A stretch of 64,000 nt of DNA. It comes from Dyella amyloliquefaciens. Lineage in GTDB: Bacteria; Pseudomonadota; Gammaproteobacteria; Xanthomonadales; Rhodanobacteraceae. A program made the translations under genes and the position numbers. The stretch covers positions 186,001 through 250,000 of the forward strand of contig NZ_SAYT01000004.1 in NCBI RefSeq assembly GCF_004296575.1, in the 5' to 3' direction. The notes under the pieces are model-generated. The model searched no databases. It saw only the letters and a list, made by a program, of their open reading frames with translations, and was not told the origin of the DNA. Below, in pieces: positions 30,493 through 39,207 of the stretch (positions are counted from its first letter, which is position 1; each line of letters begins with the position of its first letter).

Positions 30493-31254
30493 ATGTGCCT
30501 GATCGCATTCGCCTGGAACCACCATCCGCGCTGGCGCCTGCTGCTTGCCGGCAATCGCGACGAATTCCACGCGCGCCCCAGCGCACCACTCGCGCGCTGG
30601 TCGTCGCCCTCCATCGTGGCGGGCAAGGACCTGGAAGCCGGTGGTACCTGGCTGGGCGTGACCGACGACGGACGCTGCAGCGTGGTCACCAATGTTCGCG
30701 ATCCACGGGATCCGCAACTGGGCCGGTCGCGCGGTCTGCTGGCGCTCGACTATCTGGGTGGCAGCGCGGATGCCACCGCGCATGCGCAAACATTGTTGAC
30801 CACCGCGTCAGGCTATCGTCCCTTCAACCTGCTCACGTTCGATACGCGGGCGGCGTTCTATATCGGCAATCGTCCCGACGCACGGGCGCAGGCCATCACG
30901 CCGGGCGTACATGGCCTGTCAAACGCCGACTTCAACACGCCGTGGCCCAAGACGCATGCACTGATGCAACGCGTGCAGGCGTGGCTGGAAGGGGGGCAAG
31001 ACGAAGACTTCGCGCCCCTGTTCGCCGCCCTGGCCGATCCCCACGCTTATCCCGACGACGAGTTGCCCGATACCGGCGTGGGCCTGGAGCGGGAGCGCTG
31101 GCTGTCTTCCGCCTTCATTCGCGGCGAGCACTACGGCACGCGGGCCAGCACGGTGGTCGCCATTGGCCACGACGGGCGAGGTGTGGTGGTGGAGCGGCGC
31201 TTCGGGCCGTTCGGCCGGGAAGAAGGCGAGACGGCGATTCCGGTTTCGCCCTGA
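30493..31254 (+). CDS. NRDE (TANGO2-like) family protein
   Basis: A 253-residue protein. MCLIAF puts the conserved Cys at position 2, as in Ntn-type hydrolases, and LLLAGNRDEFHARPS contains the family-naming NRDE motif. GGTWLGVTDDGRCSVVTNVR is the next conserved block. The ATG at 30493 exposes Cys2 after Met removal, which decides the start over the ATG at 30463. Bacterial members are of unknown function; eukaryotic TANGO2 is linked to lipid or haem handling. It follows the receptor terminator. Confidence 0.88.
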   Translation: MCLIAFAWNHHPRWRLLLAGNRDEFHARPSAPLARWSSPSIVAGKDLEAGGTWLGVTDDGRCSVVTNVRDPRDPQLGRSRGLLALDYLGGSADATAHAQTLLTTASGYRPFNLLTFDTRAAFYIGNRPDARAQAITPGVHGLSNADFNTPWPKTHALMQRVQAWLEGGQDEDFAPLFAALADPHAYPDDELPDTGVGLERERWLSSAFIRGEHYGTRASTVVAIGHDGRGVVVERRFGPFGREEGETAIPVSP

Positions 31255-31259
31255 GGGTG

Positions 31260-31682
31260 CTACTCGCCGGATCTGGCGGGGAATTCGCCATCCACGTAGA
31301 ACCAACGGCCATCTTCGCGGACGAAGCGGCTGACCTCGTGCATGCGTTGTGCCTTGCCGCCGCCGTAACGCAGGCGTGCCACGAACTCCACGGTGGCCGT
31401 GTCGCCCTCGCTTTCATGACGCTTCACCGACAGGCCAAGCCAGGTCGGCGCGGGCTGCTGTGACGCCAGCTTGAGATGAGCCGGCCGCGTGCTGTGATGC
31501 CAGGTGGCGAGCAGATAATCCTCACGCTTGAGTACGTAGGCGCTGTAACGCGAACGCATCAGTTGTTCGGCGGTGGTTGCCACGGCCCCTTCGTGCAGCA
31601 GTCCGCAACAACGGGCATAGCCGGCGTCGTTCCCGCAGGGGCAGGGAGTCAGGGTGTCGATGGCTTGCACGTAGGGTCGCAT
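31260..31682 (-). CDS. YchJ-family (UPF0225) protein with SEC-C motif
   Basis: A 140-residue protein. The N-terminus [18 protein letters not shown] is a SEC-C zinc-binding motif, followed by the YchJ core: [30 protein letters not shown] and ending in [17 protein letters not shown]. The NTF2-like fold is expected. Function is unknown. The ATG at 31682 directly precedes the motif. It is convergent with the NRDE gene, 5 bp apart. Confidence 0.88.
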   Translation of the reverse strand: MRPYVQAIDTLTPCPCGNDAGYARCCGLLHEGAVATTAEQLMRSRYSAYVLKREDYLLATWHHSTRPAHLKLASQQPAPTWLGLSVKRHESEGDTATVEFVARLRYGGGKAQRMHEVSRFVREDGRWFYVDGEFPARSGE

Positions 31683-31773
31683 GGCTTGGCTGGGGCGCGT
31701 CTCGGGGCGCCGCTGGCGAGCATCCTGACGCCTTTGCCGGCAAATGCCAATGGTGATCCATAGCCGGCGCGGG

Positions 31774-32367
31774 TCAGCGCCGGCGCTGCCATACCCGCAG
31801 GCGATTGTTGGCCGGCATCGCGATATCGTTGATGAGATCGAAGCCCGCCACTTCCGCCAAGGCATCCACCGCTTCGGCATCGCGGATGCGCATATGCGCC
31901 CCGCGGGCCTGCAGCCACTGGTCGAACTCGGCGTTGCTCTCGCTGGTGTAGCGGCCGTTGTAGTTGAACGGGCCATAGATGGCGAGGATGGCGTCGTCGG
32001 TGGTCACGCTGCCTATGCGGTCGAACAGGCGCTCGACCTCGTCCCAGCCCATGATATGCAGCGTATTGGCGCTGAAGACGGCGTCGTAATGGTGGAGGGG
32101 CCAGGTGCCGCCCACGTCCAGCTCGATCGGCGGGGGTGTGTTGGCTCGGCCGGCCTCATCCAGCCACAGGCGAATGCCGGGCAGGTTGTCCACGCGATCG
32201 GAGCATTGCCAGGTGAGCGCGGGCATCGCCTCGGCGAAATACACCGCGTGCTGGCCGGTGCCGCTGCCGATCTCCAGCACCTCGCGACGATCCGCGAACT
32301 GCTCGCGCAACACGTCCAGGATCGGATCGCGGTTGCGCTCGCAGGAGGGAGCGCTGGGCTTGTCCAC
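31774..32367 (-). CDS. DUF938 SAM-dependent methyltransferase-like protein
   Basis: A 197-residue class I methyltransferase-like protein. [16 protein letters not shown] at the start and [16 protein letters not shown] (SAM motif I) are DUF938 signatures; [10 protein letters not shown] is the motif II acid and [18 protein letters not shown] the motif IV region. The substrate is unknown. The start codon is GTG (32365-32367), which immediately abuts the TAA of the upstream small membrane protein, so translation is coupled. Confidence 0.88.
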   Translation of the reverse strand: MDKPSAPSCERNRDPILDVLREQFADRREVLEIGSGTGQHAVYFAEAMPALTWQCSDRVDNLPGIRLWLDEAGRANTPPPIELDVGGTWPLHHYDAVFSANTLHIMGWDEVERLFDRIGSVTTDDAILAIYGPFNYNGRYTSESNAEFDQWLQARGAHMRIRDAEAVDALAEVAGFDLINDIAMPANNRLRVWQRRR

Positions 32368-32565
32368 TTACACCGGCCGGCCGCGCAGCACGCGGGCCGG
32401 CAGCATCAGCAAGGCGCCGAGAAAGGCAAACACGGCGCCCACCGTGATGCCGACCAGCCGCAAGGGCAGCGTCAGCAACCACACGATGGGATACAGCACG
32501 ATCGCCAGCAGCGCGAGCGGCCAGCAGAACACCAGCAACAACAACCAGAGCAGGAAGGCGACCAT
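32368..32565 (-). CDS. Small hydrophobic membrane protein
   Basis: A 65-residue protein that is nearly all hydrophobic, with two or three membrane segments (FLLWLLLLVFCWPLALLAIV, and VGAVFAFLGALLMLPARVL). No family is recognised. It is kept as a gene because it has a good ATG, membrane-protein composition, and zero-gap coupling to the DUF938 gene. Confidence 0.6.
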   Translation of the reverse strand: MVAFLLWLLLLVFCWPLALLAIVLYPIVWLLTLPLRLVGITVGAVFAFLGALLMLPARVLRGRPV

Positions 32566-32634
32566 GGCCCGATCCTCATGCCGGAAACCACGCCACTTTA
32601 GCCCAGCGGATCGTGGTGTCGTAGATGACTACTT

Positions 32635-33213
32635 TCACCCCATGGGCTTCACGCCGATCAGCCAGCCGTGCAGCCAGAACGCGAACACCGCCCAGAACAC
32701 CATGCCAGCCACCAGCGCGATGACGTCGCCCTTCACCGTTCCCGCCGGATAGCGCACGCCTGCGGCGCGATCACGGCGGCGGGCGCTGATGAAGTCGACC
32801 ACGGCCCACAGCAGGAAGGCTCCAAATAGCACCACGTCATGCAGCATGCCGGTCGCGAGCAGATGGCCGAAGGCCCAGGTTTTCACGCCGGCCAGCATGG
32901 GATGGCCGAGCTTCGCCTTGAAGTGATTGCCGGGCACATAGGCCGCGATCACCAGGACGAAGGCGATCAGGGTGAACAGCGCATTGAGATGGCGCAGCCA
33001 CATCGGCGGCACATACAACAACACGGGTTGCTGGCGGGCCAGCCCGAAGCCCCAGATGATCAGTGCGAAGCCAGCGATGGATACCAGCGTATAGAGCCCT
33101 TTCCAGCCCTTTTCGCCGAGCCGGGCGATCTGCCGGCTGCGCCAGTCGTTGGCAAAGATGCGGATGGAATGCGAACCGAGGAACAACACCAGACCGAGGA
33201 TCAGCAGCGTCAT
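32635..33213 (-). CDS. NnrU-family membrane protein
   Basis: A 192-residue inner-membrane protein with about five or six spans. LFLGSHSIRIFANDWRSR, LARQQPVLLYVPPMWLRHL and the KLGHPMLAGVKTWAFGHLLATG block are NnrU/DUF1295-like signatures, with conserved histidines in the membrane. NnrU was first linked to nitric oxide reduction clusters, but homologues such as this one occur without them; carotenoid isomerase-type relatives are known. No denitrification genes are nearby. Confidence 0.87.
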   Translation of the reverse strand: MTLLILGLVLFLGSHSIRIFANDWRSRQIARLGEKGWKGLYTLVSIAGFALIIWGFGLARQQPVLLYVPPMWLRHLNALFTLIAFVLVIAAYVPGNHFKAKLGHPMLAGVKTWAFGHLLATGMLHDVVLFGAFLLWAVVDFISARRRDRAAGVRYPAGTVKGDVIALVAGMVFWAVFAFWLHGWLIGVKPMG

Positions 33214-33300
33214 GGGCTCACCTGAGAGGTTGGCGGAACGACCTGATCATACGGGCAAGCGGTCGCCGGGTGATGACAGCGGCTTCCAGCCTATCCACTT

Positions 33301-33381
33301 GTAGGAGCGCACCCAGTGCGCGACCGCGGCGTATCGGCTTCACCGCTCCGTTGGCTTTTCGCGCACTGGGTGCGCTCCTAC
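33301..33381. repeat. REP family 1 inverted pair
   Basis: Forward unit 33301-33324 (GTAG, stem GCGCAC-CCA-GTGCGC) and inverted unit 33358-33381. Starts are 57 bp apart. It lies between nnrU and the HutD-like gene. Confidence 0.88.
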
Positions 33382-33402
33382 AGCGGTAGAGGGGGGCTAC
33401 CC

Positions 33403-33957
33403 TCAGCGCGGCCGCACCAACGCCAGCAGCACGACGCTGCCTTCGGCCAGCTTGAACGGACTGCGATCGGGCAGCCACGCGTCGCCGGCCTGCAGATCGC
33501 CATCGATGGTTGTCACCGAACCACGTGCGACGTAGATCAGCACGCACGAAGGATCCGGCTCATGGCTGCCCGGTTGATCGATCGTACGCACCTCGCCCTG
33601 TCCCCACGCGCGGCGAACCATCAGGTTGAAATCCCGCGTGGCGCCGCCGGCCATCGTCACTTCCACGCGCGCCTCGCCCGCAAAGGCGAACGGCTCGAAC
33701 GGCAACACCAGCGCATGCTCGCGCGCATCGTCCAGCGTCATGGTGAAGCCGTCGCCTTCCAGCAGCACGATCTGTCGATCGATGCCGGGAAAGGTGGAGA
33801 ACGGCGCGGCGCTGTTCACCTCGGCCACGCTGACTCGCCACAGGAAATCCTCGCTGCCGGCATTGGCGGGAAAGCGCGCGATCTCGCGCGTGGTGCCCAT
33901 GCCGTTCTTCCACGGCTGCGGTTGCGTGTCGGCGGCGCGGATGACGTGAAAGCTCAT
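33403..33957 (-). CDS. HutD/Ves family cupin-like protein
   Basis: A 184-residue protein. PQPWKNGMGTTREIARFP and DFLWRVSVAEVNSAAPFSTFPGIDRQIVLLEGDGFTM are the HutD/Ves signatures, a double-cupin fold. Members are linked to histidine use (HutD) or cold response (Ves), but no hut genes are nearby. The ATG overlaps the dinG stop (ATGA). Confidence 0.87.
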   Translation of the reverse strand: MSFHVIRAADTQPQPWKNGMGTTREIARFPANAGSEDFLWRVSVAEVNSAAPFSTFPGIDRQIVLLEGDGFTMTLDDAREHALVLPFEPFAFAGEARVEVTMAGGATRDFNLMVRRAWGQGEVRTIDQPGSHEPDPSCVLIYVARGSVTTIDGDLQAGDAWLPDRSPFKLAEGSVVLLALVRPR

Positions 33958-36056
33958 GCCACTTTCTCGATGACGCGGGTGAAGGGCGGCAGTGCCTTGA
34001 GCATGCGCTCGCCGTAGCGCTTGAGCACGACGCGGCGATCCAGCAGCACGATGCGGCCGCGATCGGTCTCGGTGCGGATCAGGCGGCCGCAATACTGCGT
34101 GAGCAGGCGCGTCGCTTCCGGCACGGTGACTTCGATGAAGGGATTACGGCCGCGCGACTCGAGCCATTCCGCGTAGGTCGCGCCCACCGGATCGGTGGGT
34201 ACCGCGAACGGCAGCTGGGTGATCACCACCGTTTCGCACAGCTTGCCCGGCAGGTCGAGGCCTTCGCCGAACGAGGCGAGGCCGAACAGCGTGCTGCCCT
34301 TGCCTGCTTCAATGTCGGCGATGTGTTCGGCCACCAGCTGTGCCTTGCCCAGCGAGCCTTGTGCGCGCACCTTGCGCACGTATTCGATCGGCAGCTTCTG
34401 CAGCACGCGATCGAGTTTCATGCGCGAGGTGAACAACACGAGGTTGCCGGCCGACCAGTCCAGGTTTGCCGAAAGCCAGTCGCAGATTTCCTGCACGTGC
34501 TCTTCGCGCGCATCGGGCAGCGCGCGCAGCGCCGGCACTTCGAGGCGCGCCTGCGCGGCGAGGTCGAACGGGGAGGGCAGGCTCAGCGTCACCGCTTCGT
34601 CGGGTAGGCCGACGGCATCGGCAAAACCCCGGAAATTGCCGCCAGCGCTGAGCGTGGCGGAGGTCATTACCGCGGCGCTCGCGTTGCCCCACAGCACGCT
34701 GCGCAGCAGGCCGCCCGCGGAAACCGCGGAGGCATGGCAGATCAATTGCTGGTCGGAACCCAGTGTCACCCAGCGTGCGAGCGGCGGTGCGTTGTCACCA
34801 TCCGAGGCTGACCACGCGCGCCACGTGCGCAGCTGACGGTCGATGCGCTCCAGCGCTATGCCCAGCTCGCGCGACAGCGCTTCATGCGTGGGGCCGCTCT
34901 CGGTCATCTCGAGCACCGCGCGGCGCACGGCGCCGACCCAGCGCTCGATCTCGCCGGTGAATACGTAGAGTGCGCGGGCGTGCTCCACCCACGCTTCGGG
35001 CAACTGGCCGAGCGAGCCGCGATACATCGGCTCATTGTCGTCGGGCGAGGGCAGCCAGCCGAGGCGGATTTCCCTTTCCAGTTCTTCCAGCCCGTTGCTG
35101 AGCTCCTGCAACTTTTCGTCGCCGGCATCCAGCGAGAGTTTGCCGATCACTTCCTTGTCGGTGAGCGAATACGCGGCGTGGATCTGCCGGCCCAGGCGAC
35201 TCAGCTGGCGCACGGCAGCGGTCATGTAGACCTCGGCGGCGCCGCGATCGATTGCCTTCGACGGGACGTGGTGACCTTCGTCGAAGATGTACAGCGTTTC
35301 GTCGGGCTTGGGCAGGATCACGCCGCCGAAACCGTCTTCCTCGCGCGGCATGGTGAGGTCGGCCAGCACCAGGTCCTGGTTGGCCACGATGATGTCGGCG
35401 TCGCCCACCGCGCGGCGCGCGGCGAAGAACGGGCAGTTCATGAACAGCGCGCACTTGCGGCCGGTGCAGCCGCCCGCGCTGGTGGTGATCATCGGGCGCA
35501 GCAGGTCGCTGATCGGTTCGGGCGCGGCGTCGATGTCGCCGTCCCATTCATGGCGATCGAACAGGTCGGCCAGCTTGGACAGCGCCTTCTTGTCGCGTTC
35601 CTGCGGCGGCTTGGTCCACAGCGCCAGGTCGGCATCGAAGCCGAGGCCCATCTGGGCCGTCTCGTTGAGGCTGTTGCTGGCCATCGCGAGGTTGCGCGGG
35701 CACAGGTAGCGGCCGCGGCCCTTGGCCAGTGCCACCTTCGCCTCGGTGCCGTTGAGCTTGAGGTACAGCGGGATATCACGCTGCACGAGCTGCTCCTGCA
35801 GCGCGACGGTCGCGGTGGCGATCAGCAGCTTCTTCTTCTGCGCGCGCGCCACTTCGACGCCGGCGATCAGGTAGGCCATCGACTTGCCGGTGCCGGTGGG
35901 CGCCTCGATCACGGCGGCGCCACCTTCCTGTGCCAGTGCCTTGGCCACCTCGGCGATCATCTTTCCCTGCGACGCACGCGCTCGGAAGCCGGGCAGGCCG
36001 TCCTTCAGGCGCGTATAGGAGGCGCGGATCGCGTCTTTGGTGGCGTCAGTGAGCAT
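33954..36056 (-). CDS. dinG: ATP-dependent DNA helicase DinG
   Basis: A 700-residue superfamily 2 (XPD-like) 5'-3' helicase that unwinds R-loops and forked DNA. Walker A is EAPTGTGKSMAY, the Fe-S cluster cysteines are in GRYLCPRN and GGCTGRKCALFMNCPFF, Walker B is YIFDEGHH, and motif VI is YCGRLIRTETDRGRI. The start MLTDATKDAI at 36056 gives the normal DinG length; the open frame continues further upstream but without family sequence. It is followed by, and overlaps, the hutD-like gene. Confidence 0.94.
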   Translation of the reverse strand: MLTDATKDAIRASYTRLKDGLPGFRARASQGKMIAEVAKALAQEGGAAVIEAPTGTGKSMAYLIAGVEVARAQKKKLLIATATVALQEQLVQRDIPLYLKLNGTEAKVALAKGRGRYLCPRNLAMASNSLNETAQMGLGFDADLALWTKPPQERDKKALSKLADLFDRHEWDGDIDAAPEPISDLLRPMITTSAGGCTGRKCALFMNCPFFAARRAVGDADIIVANQDLVLADLTMPREEDGFGGVILPKPDETLYIFDEGHHVPSKAIDRGAAEVYMTAAVRQLSRLGRQIHAAYSLTDKEVIGKLSLDAGDEKLQELSNGLEELEREIRLGWLPSPDDNEPMYRGSLGQLPEAWVEHARALYVFTGEIERWVGAVRRAVLEMTESGPTHEALSRELGIALERIDRQLRTWRAWSASDGDNAPPLARWVTLGSDQQLICHASAVSAGGLLRSVLWGNASAAVMTSATLSAGGNFRGFADAVGLPDEAVTLSLPSPFDLAAQARLEVPALRALPDAREEHVQEICDWLSANLDWSAGNLVLFTSRMKLDRVLQKLPIEYVRKVRAQGSLGKAQLVAEHIADIEAGKGSTLFGLASFGEGLDLPGKLCETVVITQLPFAVPTDPVGATYAEWLESRGRNPFIEVTVPEATRLLTQYCGRLIRTETDRGRIVLLDRRVVLKRYGERMLKALPPFTRVIEKVA

Positions 36057-36157
36057 GGGCAGATCGGGGCGCGAGGGTTCGCGACGGCTGGCCATTCTCG
36101 CATGCCGGGGACCGGGGTGCCGGCCCGGCATCCCCGCTCCGCCGGAACGGCGTGGGA

Positions 36158-37792
36158 TCAGAGGCCAGCGTTGATCCGTAGGGCGACAGCCTCGGCCACG
36201 CGGATGCCGTCCACGGCCGCCGAGAGGATGCCGCCGGCGTAGCCAGCCCCTTCGCCCGCGGGATACAGGCCCTGCGTGTTGAGGCTCTGGTAGTCGTCGC
36301 CACGGCGGATGCGCACCGGGGACGAGGTGCGCGTCTCCACGCCGGTCAGTATGGCGTCGCGCATGGCGAAGCCCTTGATTTGGCGATCGAACGCCGGCAA
36401 TGCCTCGCGGATTGCCTCGATGGCGTAATCGGGCAGGGCAGGCGCGAGGTCGGTGAGATGCACACCGGGCTTGTACGAGGGCTGCACGCTGCCGAATTCG
36501 GACGACGGCTTGCCCGCCAGGAAATCGCCGACCAGCTGGCCCGGCGCGCTGTAGTCGCGCCCGCCGAGTTCGTAGGCACGCGATTCGAGTGCGCGCTGCA
36601 GCGCGATGCCGGCGAGCGGACTGCCGCTGTCGTCGAAGGCGGCGAAGTCTTTCGGATCGATGCCCACCACGATGGCCGCGTTCGCATTGCGCTCGTTGCG
36701 CGAATACTGACTCATGCCGTTGGTGACCACGCGCTCCGGTTCGGATGCAGCGGCCACCACGGTGCCGCCCGGGCACATGCAGAAGCTGTACACCGAGCGG
36801 CCGTTCTTGCAGTGGTGCACCAGCTTGTAGTCGGCGGCACCGAGGATCGGATGCCCCGCCTGCGGGCCGAAGCGTGCCTGGTCGACGATCGACTGCGGAT
36901 GTTCGACGCGGAAGCCGATCGAAAATGGTTTGGCTTCCATGTATACGCCGCGCTCGTGCAGCTGGAAGAAGGTGTCGCGCGCACTGTGGCCCACGGCGAG
37001 CACCACGTGGTCGCTCAGCAGCTGTTCGCCGCTGGCCAGCACCACACCGCGGATCTGGCGGGTGCCATCGGCATCGGTGTCGACGAGGAAATCATCCACG
37101 CGCTGCGAGAAGCGGATCTCGCCGCCCAGCGACTCGATGGTCGCGCGCATGTTCTCCACCATCGTGACGAGGCGGAAGGTGCCGATGTGCGGCTTGCTGA
37201 CGTAGAGGATCTCTTCCGGCGCGCCGGCCAGCACGAATTCGGTGAGCACCTTGCGACCGTGATGGTGCGGATCGGAAATCTGGCTGTGCAGCTTGCCGTC
37301 GGAGAACGTGCCGGCACCACCTTCGCCGAACTGCACGTTGGATTCTGGTTCGAGCTTGCGCTTGCGCCACAGGCCCCAGGTATCCACGGTGCGTTCGCGC
37401 ACCGCCTTGCCACGGTCCAGGATGATGGGGCGATAGCCCATCTGCGCCAGCAGCAGTCCGGCGAACAGGCCGCACGGTCCCATGCCGATCACGATGGGGC
37501 GCTGGGCCAGATCCTCCGGCGCCTGCGCCACGAAGTGGTAGCTGGTGTCGGGCGTGGGCTGTACGTGCTTGTCGTCGGCATGGCGCTTGAGCACGCCGGC
37601 TTCATCGGCCAGTTCCACGTCCAGCGTGTAGATCAGCTGGATGGCGCCGCGCTTGCGCGCGTCGTAGCCGCGGCGGAACACATGGACGGCATGCACCGCG
37701 TCCTTGCCGAGCCCGAGCTTCGCGCGCACGGCGGCCTCGACCGCCCCTTCGGGGTGGTCCAGCGGGAGCTTGATGTCGGTGAGTCGGATCAT
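36158..37792 (-). CDS. NAD(P)/FAD-dependent dehydrogenase (uncharacterised FAD-dependent family)
   Basis: A 544-residue flavoprotein. Residues 1-90 form an N-terminal BFN-like domain (MIRLTDIKLPLDHPEGAV). The FAD dinucleotide site is IVIGMGPCGLFAGLLLAQMG near residue 95, followed by NVQFGEGGAGTFSDGKL and HVVLAVGHSARDTF. The C-terminus GLYPAGEGAGYAGGILSAAVDGI is the second FAD motif. The family is widespread and often annotated as FAD-dependent dehydrogenase; no substrate is known. The ATG at 37792 is favoured over 37834 because the family starts at MIRL. Confidence 0.88.
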   Translation of the reverse strand: MIRLTDIKLPLDHPEGAVEAAVRAKLGLGKDAVHAVHVFRRGYDARKRGAIQLIYTLDVELADEAGVLKRHADDKHVQPTPDTSYHFVAQAPEDLAQRPIVIGMGPCGLFAGLLLAQMGYRPIILDRGKAVRERTVDTWGLWRKRKLEPESNVQFGEGGAGTFSDGKLHSQISDPHHHGRKVLTEFVLAGAPEEILYVSKPHIGTFRLVTMVENMRATIESLGGEIRFSQRVDDFLVDTDADGTRQIRGVVLASGEQLLSDHVVLAVGHSARDTFFQLHERGVYMEAKPFSIGFRVEHPQSIVDQARFGPQAGHPILGAADYKLVHHCKNGRSVYSFCMCPGGTVVAAASEPERVVTNGMSQYSRNERNANAAIVVGIDPKDFAAFDDSGSPLAGIALQRALESRAYELGGRDYSAPGQLVGDFLAGKPSSEFGSVQPSYKPGVHLTDLAPALPDYAIEAIREALPAFDRQIKGFAMRDAILTGVETRTSSPVRIRRGDDYQSLNTQGLYPAGEGAGYAGGILSAAVDGIRVAEAVALRINAGL

Positions 37793-37877
37793 GCGGGGAG
37801 GGCGTCGGACGTGGATAGTCCGGCATTTTCGCATGGTCGGGCGGTGGGGCGGGGGTGGGCTGCGGTTGGCGGCCGCG

Positions 37878-37901
37878 GTCGCGCACTGGGTGCGCTCCTA
37901 C
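37878..37901 (-). repeat. REP family 1, single inverted unit
   Basis: A stem of GCGCAC-TGG-GTGCGC followed by TCCTAC in inverted orientation. No forward partner is found within 100 bp. Confidence 0.82.
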
Positions 37902-37926
37902 AGGAGGGGCATCGCAGTCCGGCGGG

Positions 37927-38580
37927 TTACCCTTCGGCGGCGATCTTGCGCAAGGTCTGTTCGAAGACCTCAGGCGGTTGGCCGCCCTGGATCAGGTAGC
38001 GATCGTTGATGATCACCGACGGCACGGCGCGGACGCCCTGCGACTGGTAGAACTGCTCCTGCGCACGGACGTCCTGCGCATAGCGGTCCTCGGCCAGCAC
38101 GTGACGCGCCTCGACCGGGTCGAGGCCAACCTGTGTCGCCACATCCACCAGCACGTCGCGCGAACTCACATCGCGTCCTTCGGTGAAATAGGCGGCGAGC
38201 AGCGCCTGCTTCAGTTCGGGCTGGCGCCCCTGCAAGGCCGCCCAGTGCAGCAGGCGGTGGGCATCGAAGGTATTCACGATGCGCTTGCGGCGGTCCATGT
38301 TGAAGGTGAAGCCGACTTCGGCGCCGCGCTGGCGGATCGCTTCCTGGTTCTGCTCCATCTGCTCCGGCGTGCTGCCGTACTTGCGCACCAGGTGCTCCAC
38401 CACGTCTTCACCTTCCGGCGCCATCTGCGGATTGAGCTCGAACGGCTGGAAGTGCATCTCCACCGCGACGTCGTCGCCCATGCTCTGCAGTGCGCGCTCC
38501 AGCGACTTCAGGCCGACGGCGCACCAGGGGCACACCACATCGGAAACAAAGTCGATCTTGAGGGCAACGGGAGCAGTCAT
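37927..38580 (-). CDS. DsbA-family (FrnE-like) oxidoreductase
   Basis: A 217-residue thioredoxin-fold protein without a signal peptide, so cytoplasmic. The active site is CPWC near residue 17 (VVCPWCAVGLKSLE), and VRAVPSVIINDRYLIQGGQ holds the cis-Pro loop. The family is DsbA-like 2-hydroxychromene isomerase/FrnE. The ATG at 38580 is chosen because AGAGGA lies 8 nt upstream; the TTG at 38586 is unlikely. Confidence 0.9.
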   Translation of the reverse strand: MTAPVALKIDFVSDVVCPWCAVGLKSLERALQSMGDDVAVEMHFQPFELNPQMAPEGEDVVEHLVRKYGSTPEQMEQNQEAIRQRGAEVGFTFNMDRRKRIVNTFDAHRLLHWAALQGRQPELKQALLAAYFTEGRDVSSRDVLVDVATQVGLDPVEARHVLAEDRYAQDVRAQEQFYQSQGVRAVPSVIINDRYLIQGGQPPEVFEQTLRKIAAEG

Positions 38581-38700
38581 GGGCAATTCCTCTGGGACTT
38601 CCTCTTCATGGGTACGCGGCCGCCCACTATCAAGAGTTGATGGATGCCGGCCCGCCGCGCCGGATGTCGGCGGGTCGACGGGCCGTGCAGCGGCGAGCGA

Positions 38701-39207
38701 TCAGGCCTTGCCGATGAAGTCCGTCTTGCCGAGATCGGCGCCGGCCTCACGCAGGATCGCGTAGGCGGTGGTGCAGTGGAAGAACAGGTTCGGGATCACG
38801 AAGTGCAGCAGGTAGCCCTCGCCTTCGAAATGCTGTTCGCCGCTGCGCATCTTGAGCGTGATCGCACGGGTTTCGCTGCCATCGATCTGGTCGGGCTTGA
38901 AGCTCTTGATGTAGTCGATCGCGCGATCGATGCGCGCATGCAGTTCGGCGAAGCTGGCTTCGTTGTCCTCGAACTTCAACGGATCCACGCCGGCGAGGCG
39001 CGCCGCGCCGTTCTTGGCCATGTCGGTGGCGATCTGCACCTGGCGCGTAAGCGGCAGCATGTCCGCCGTCAGGCGCGCGCCCAGCAGCAGCGCGGGTTCG
39101 TACTTGCGTGCCTCGGCATGTGCCTCGCCCTTGCGCAGCACATGCTGCAGATTGGCCAGCGCGCGCAGGAAAACGGGAACAGAGGCCTGGTACATCGACA
39201 AAGTCAT
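38701..39207 (-). CDS. DUF1993 family protein
   Basis: A 168-residue helical protein. The SMYQASVPVFLRALANLQHVL start and FHCTTAYAILREAGADLGKTDF end are DUF1993 (DinB-like four-helix) signatures. Function is unknown. The ATG overlaps the MFS transporter stop (ATGA). Confidence 0.88.
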   Translation of the reverse strand: MTLSMYQASVPVFLRALANLQHVLRKGEAHAEARKYEPALLLGARLTADMLPLTRQVQIATDMAKNGAARLAGVDPLKFEDNEASFAELHARIDRAIDYIKSFKPDQIDGSETRAITLKMRSGEQHFEGEGYLLHFVIPNLFFHCTTAYAILREAGADLGKTDFIGKA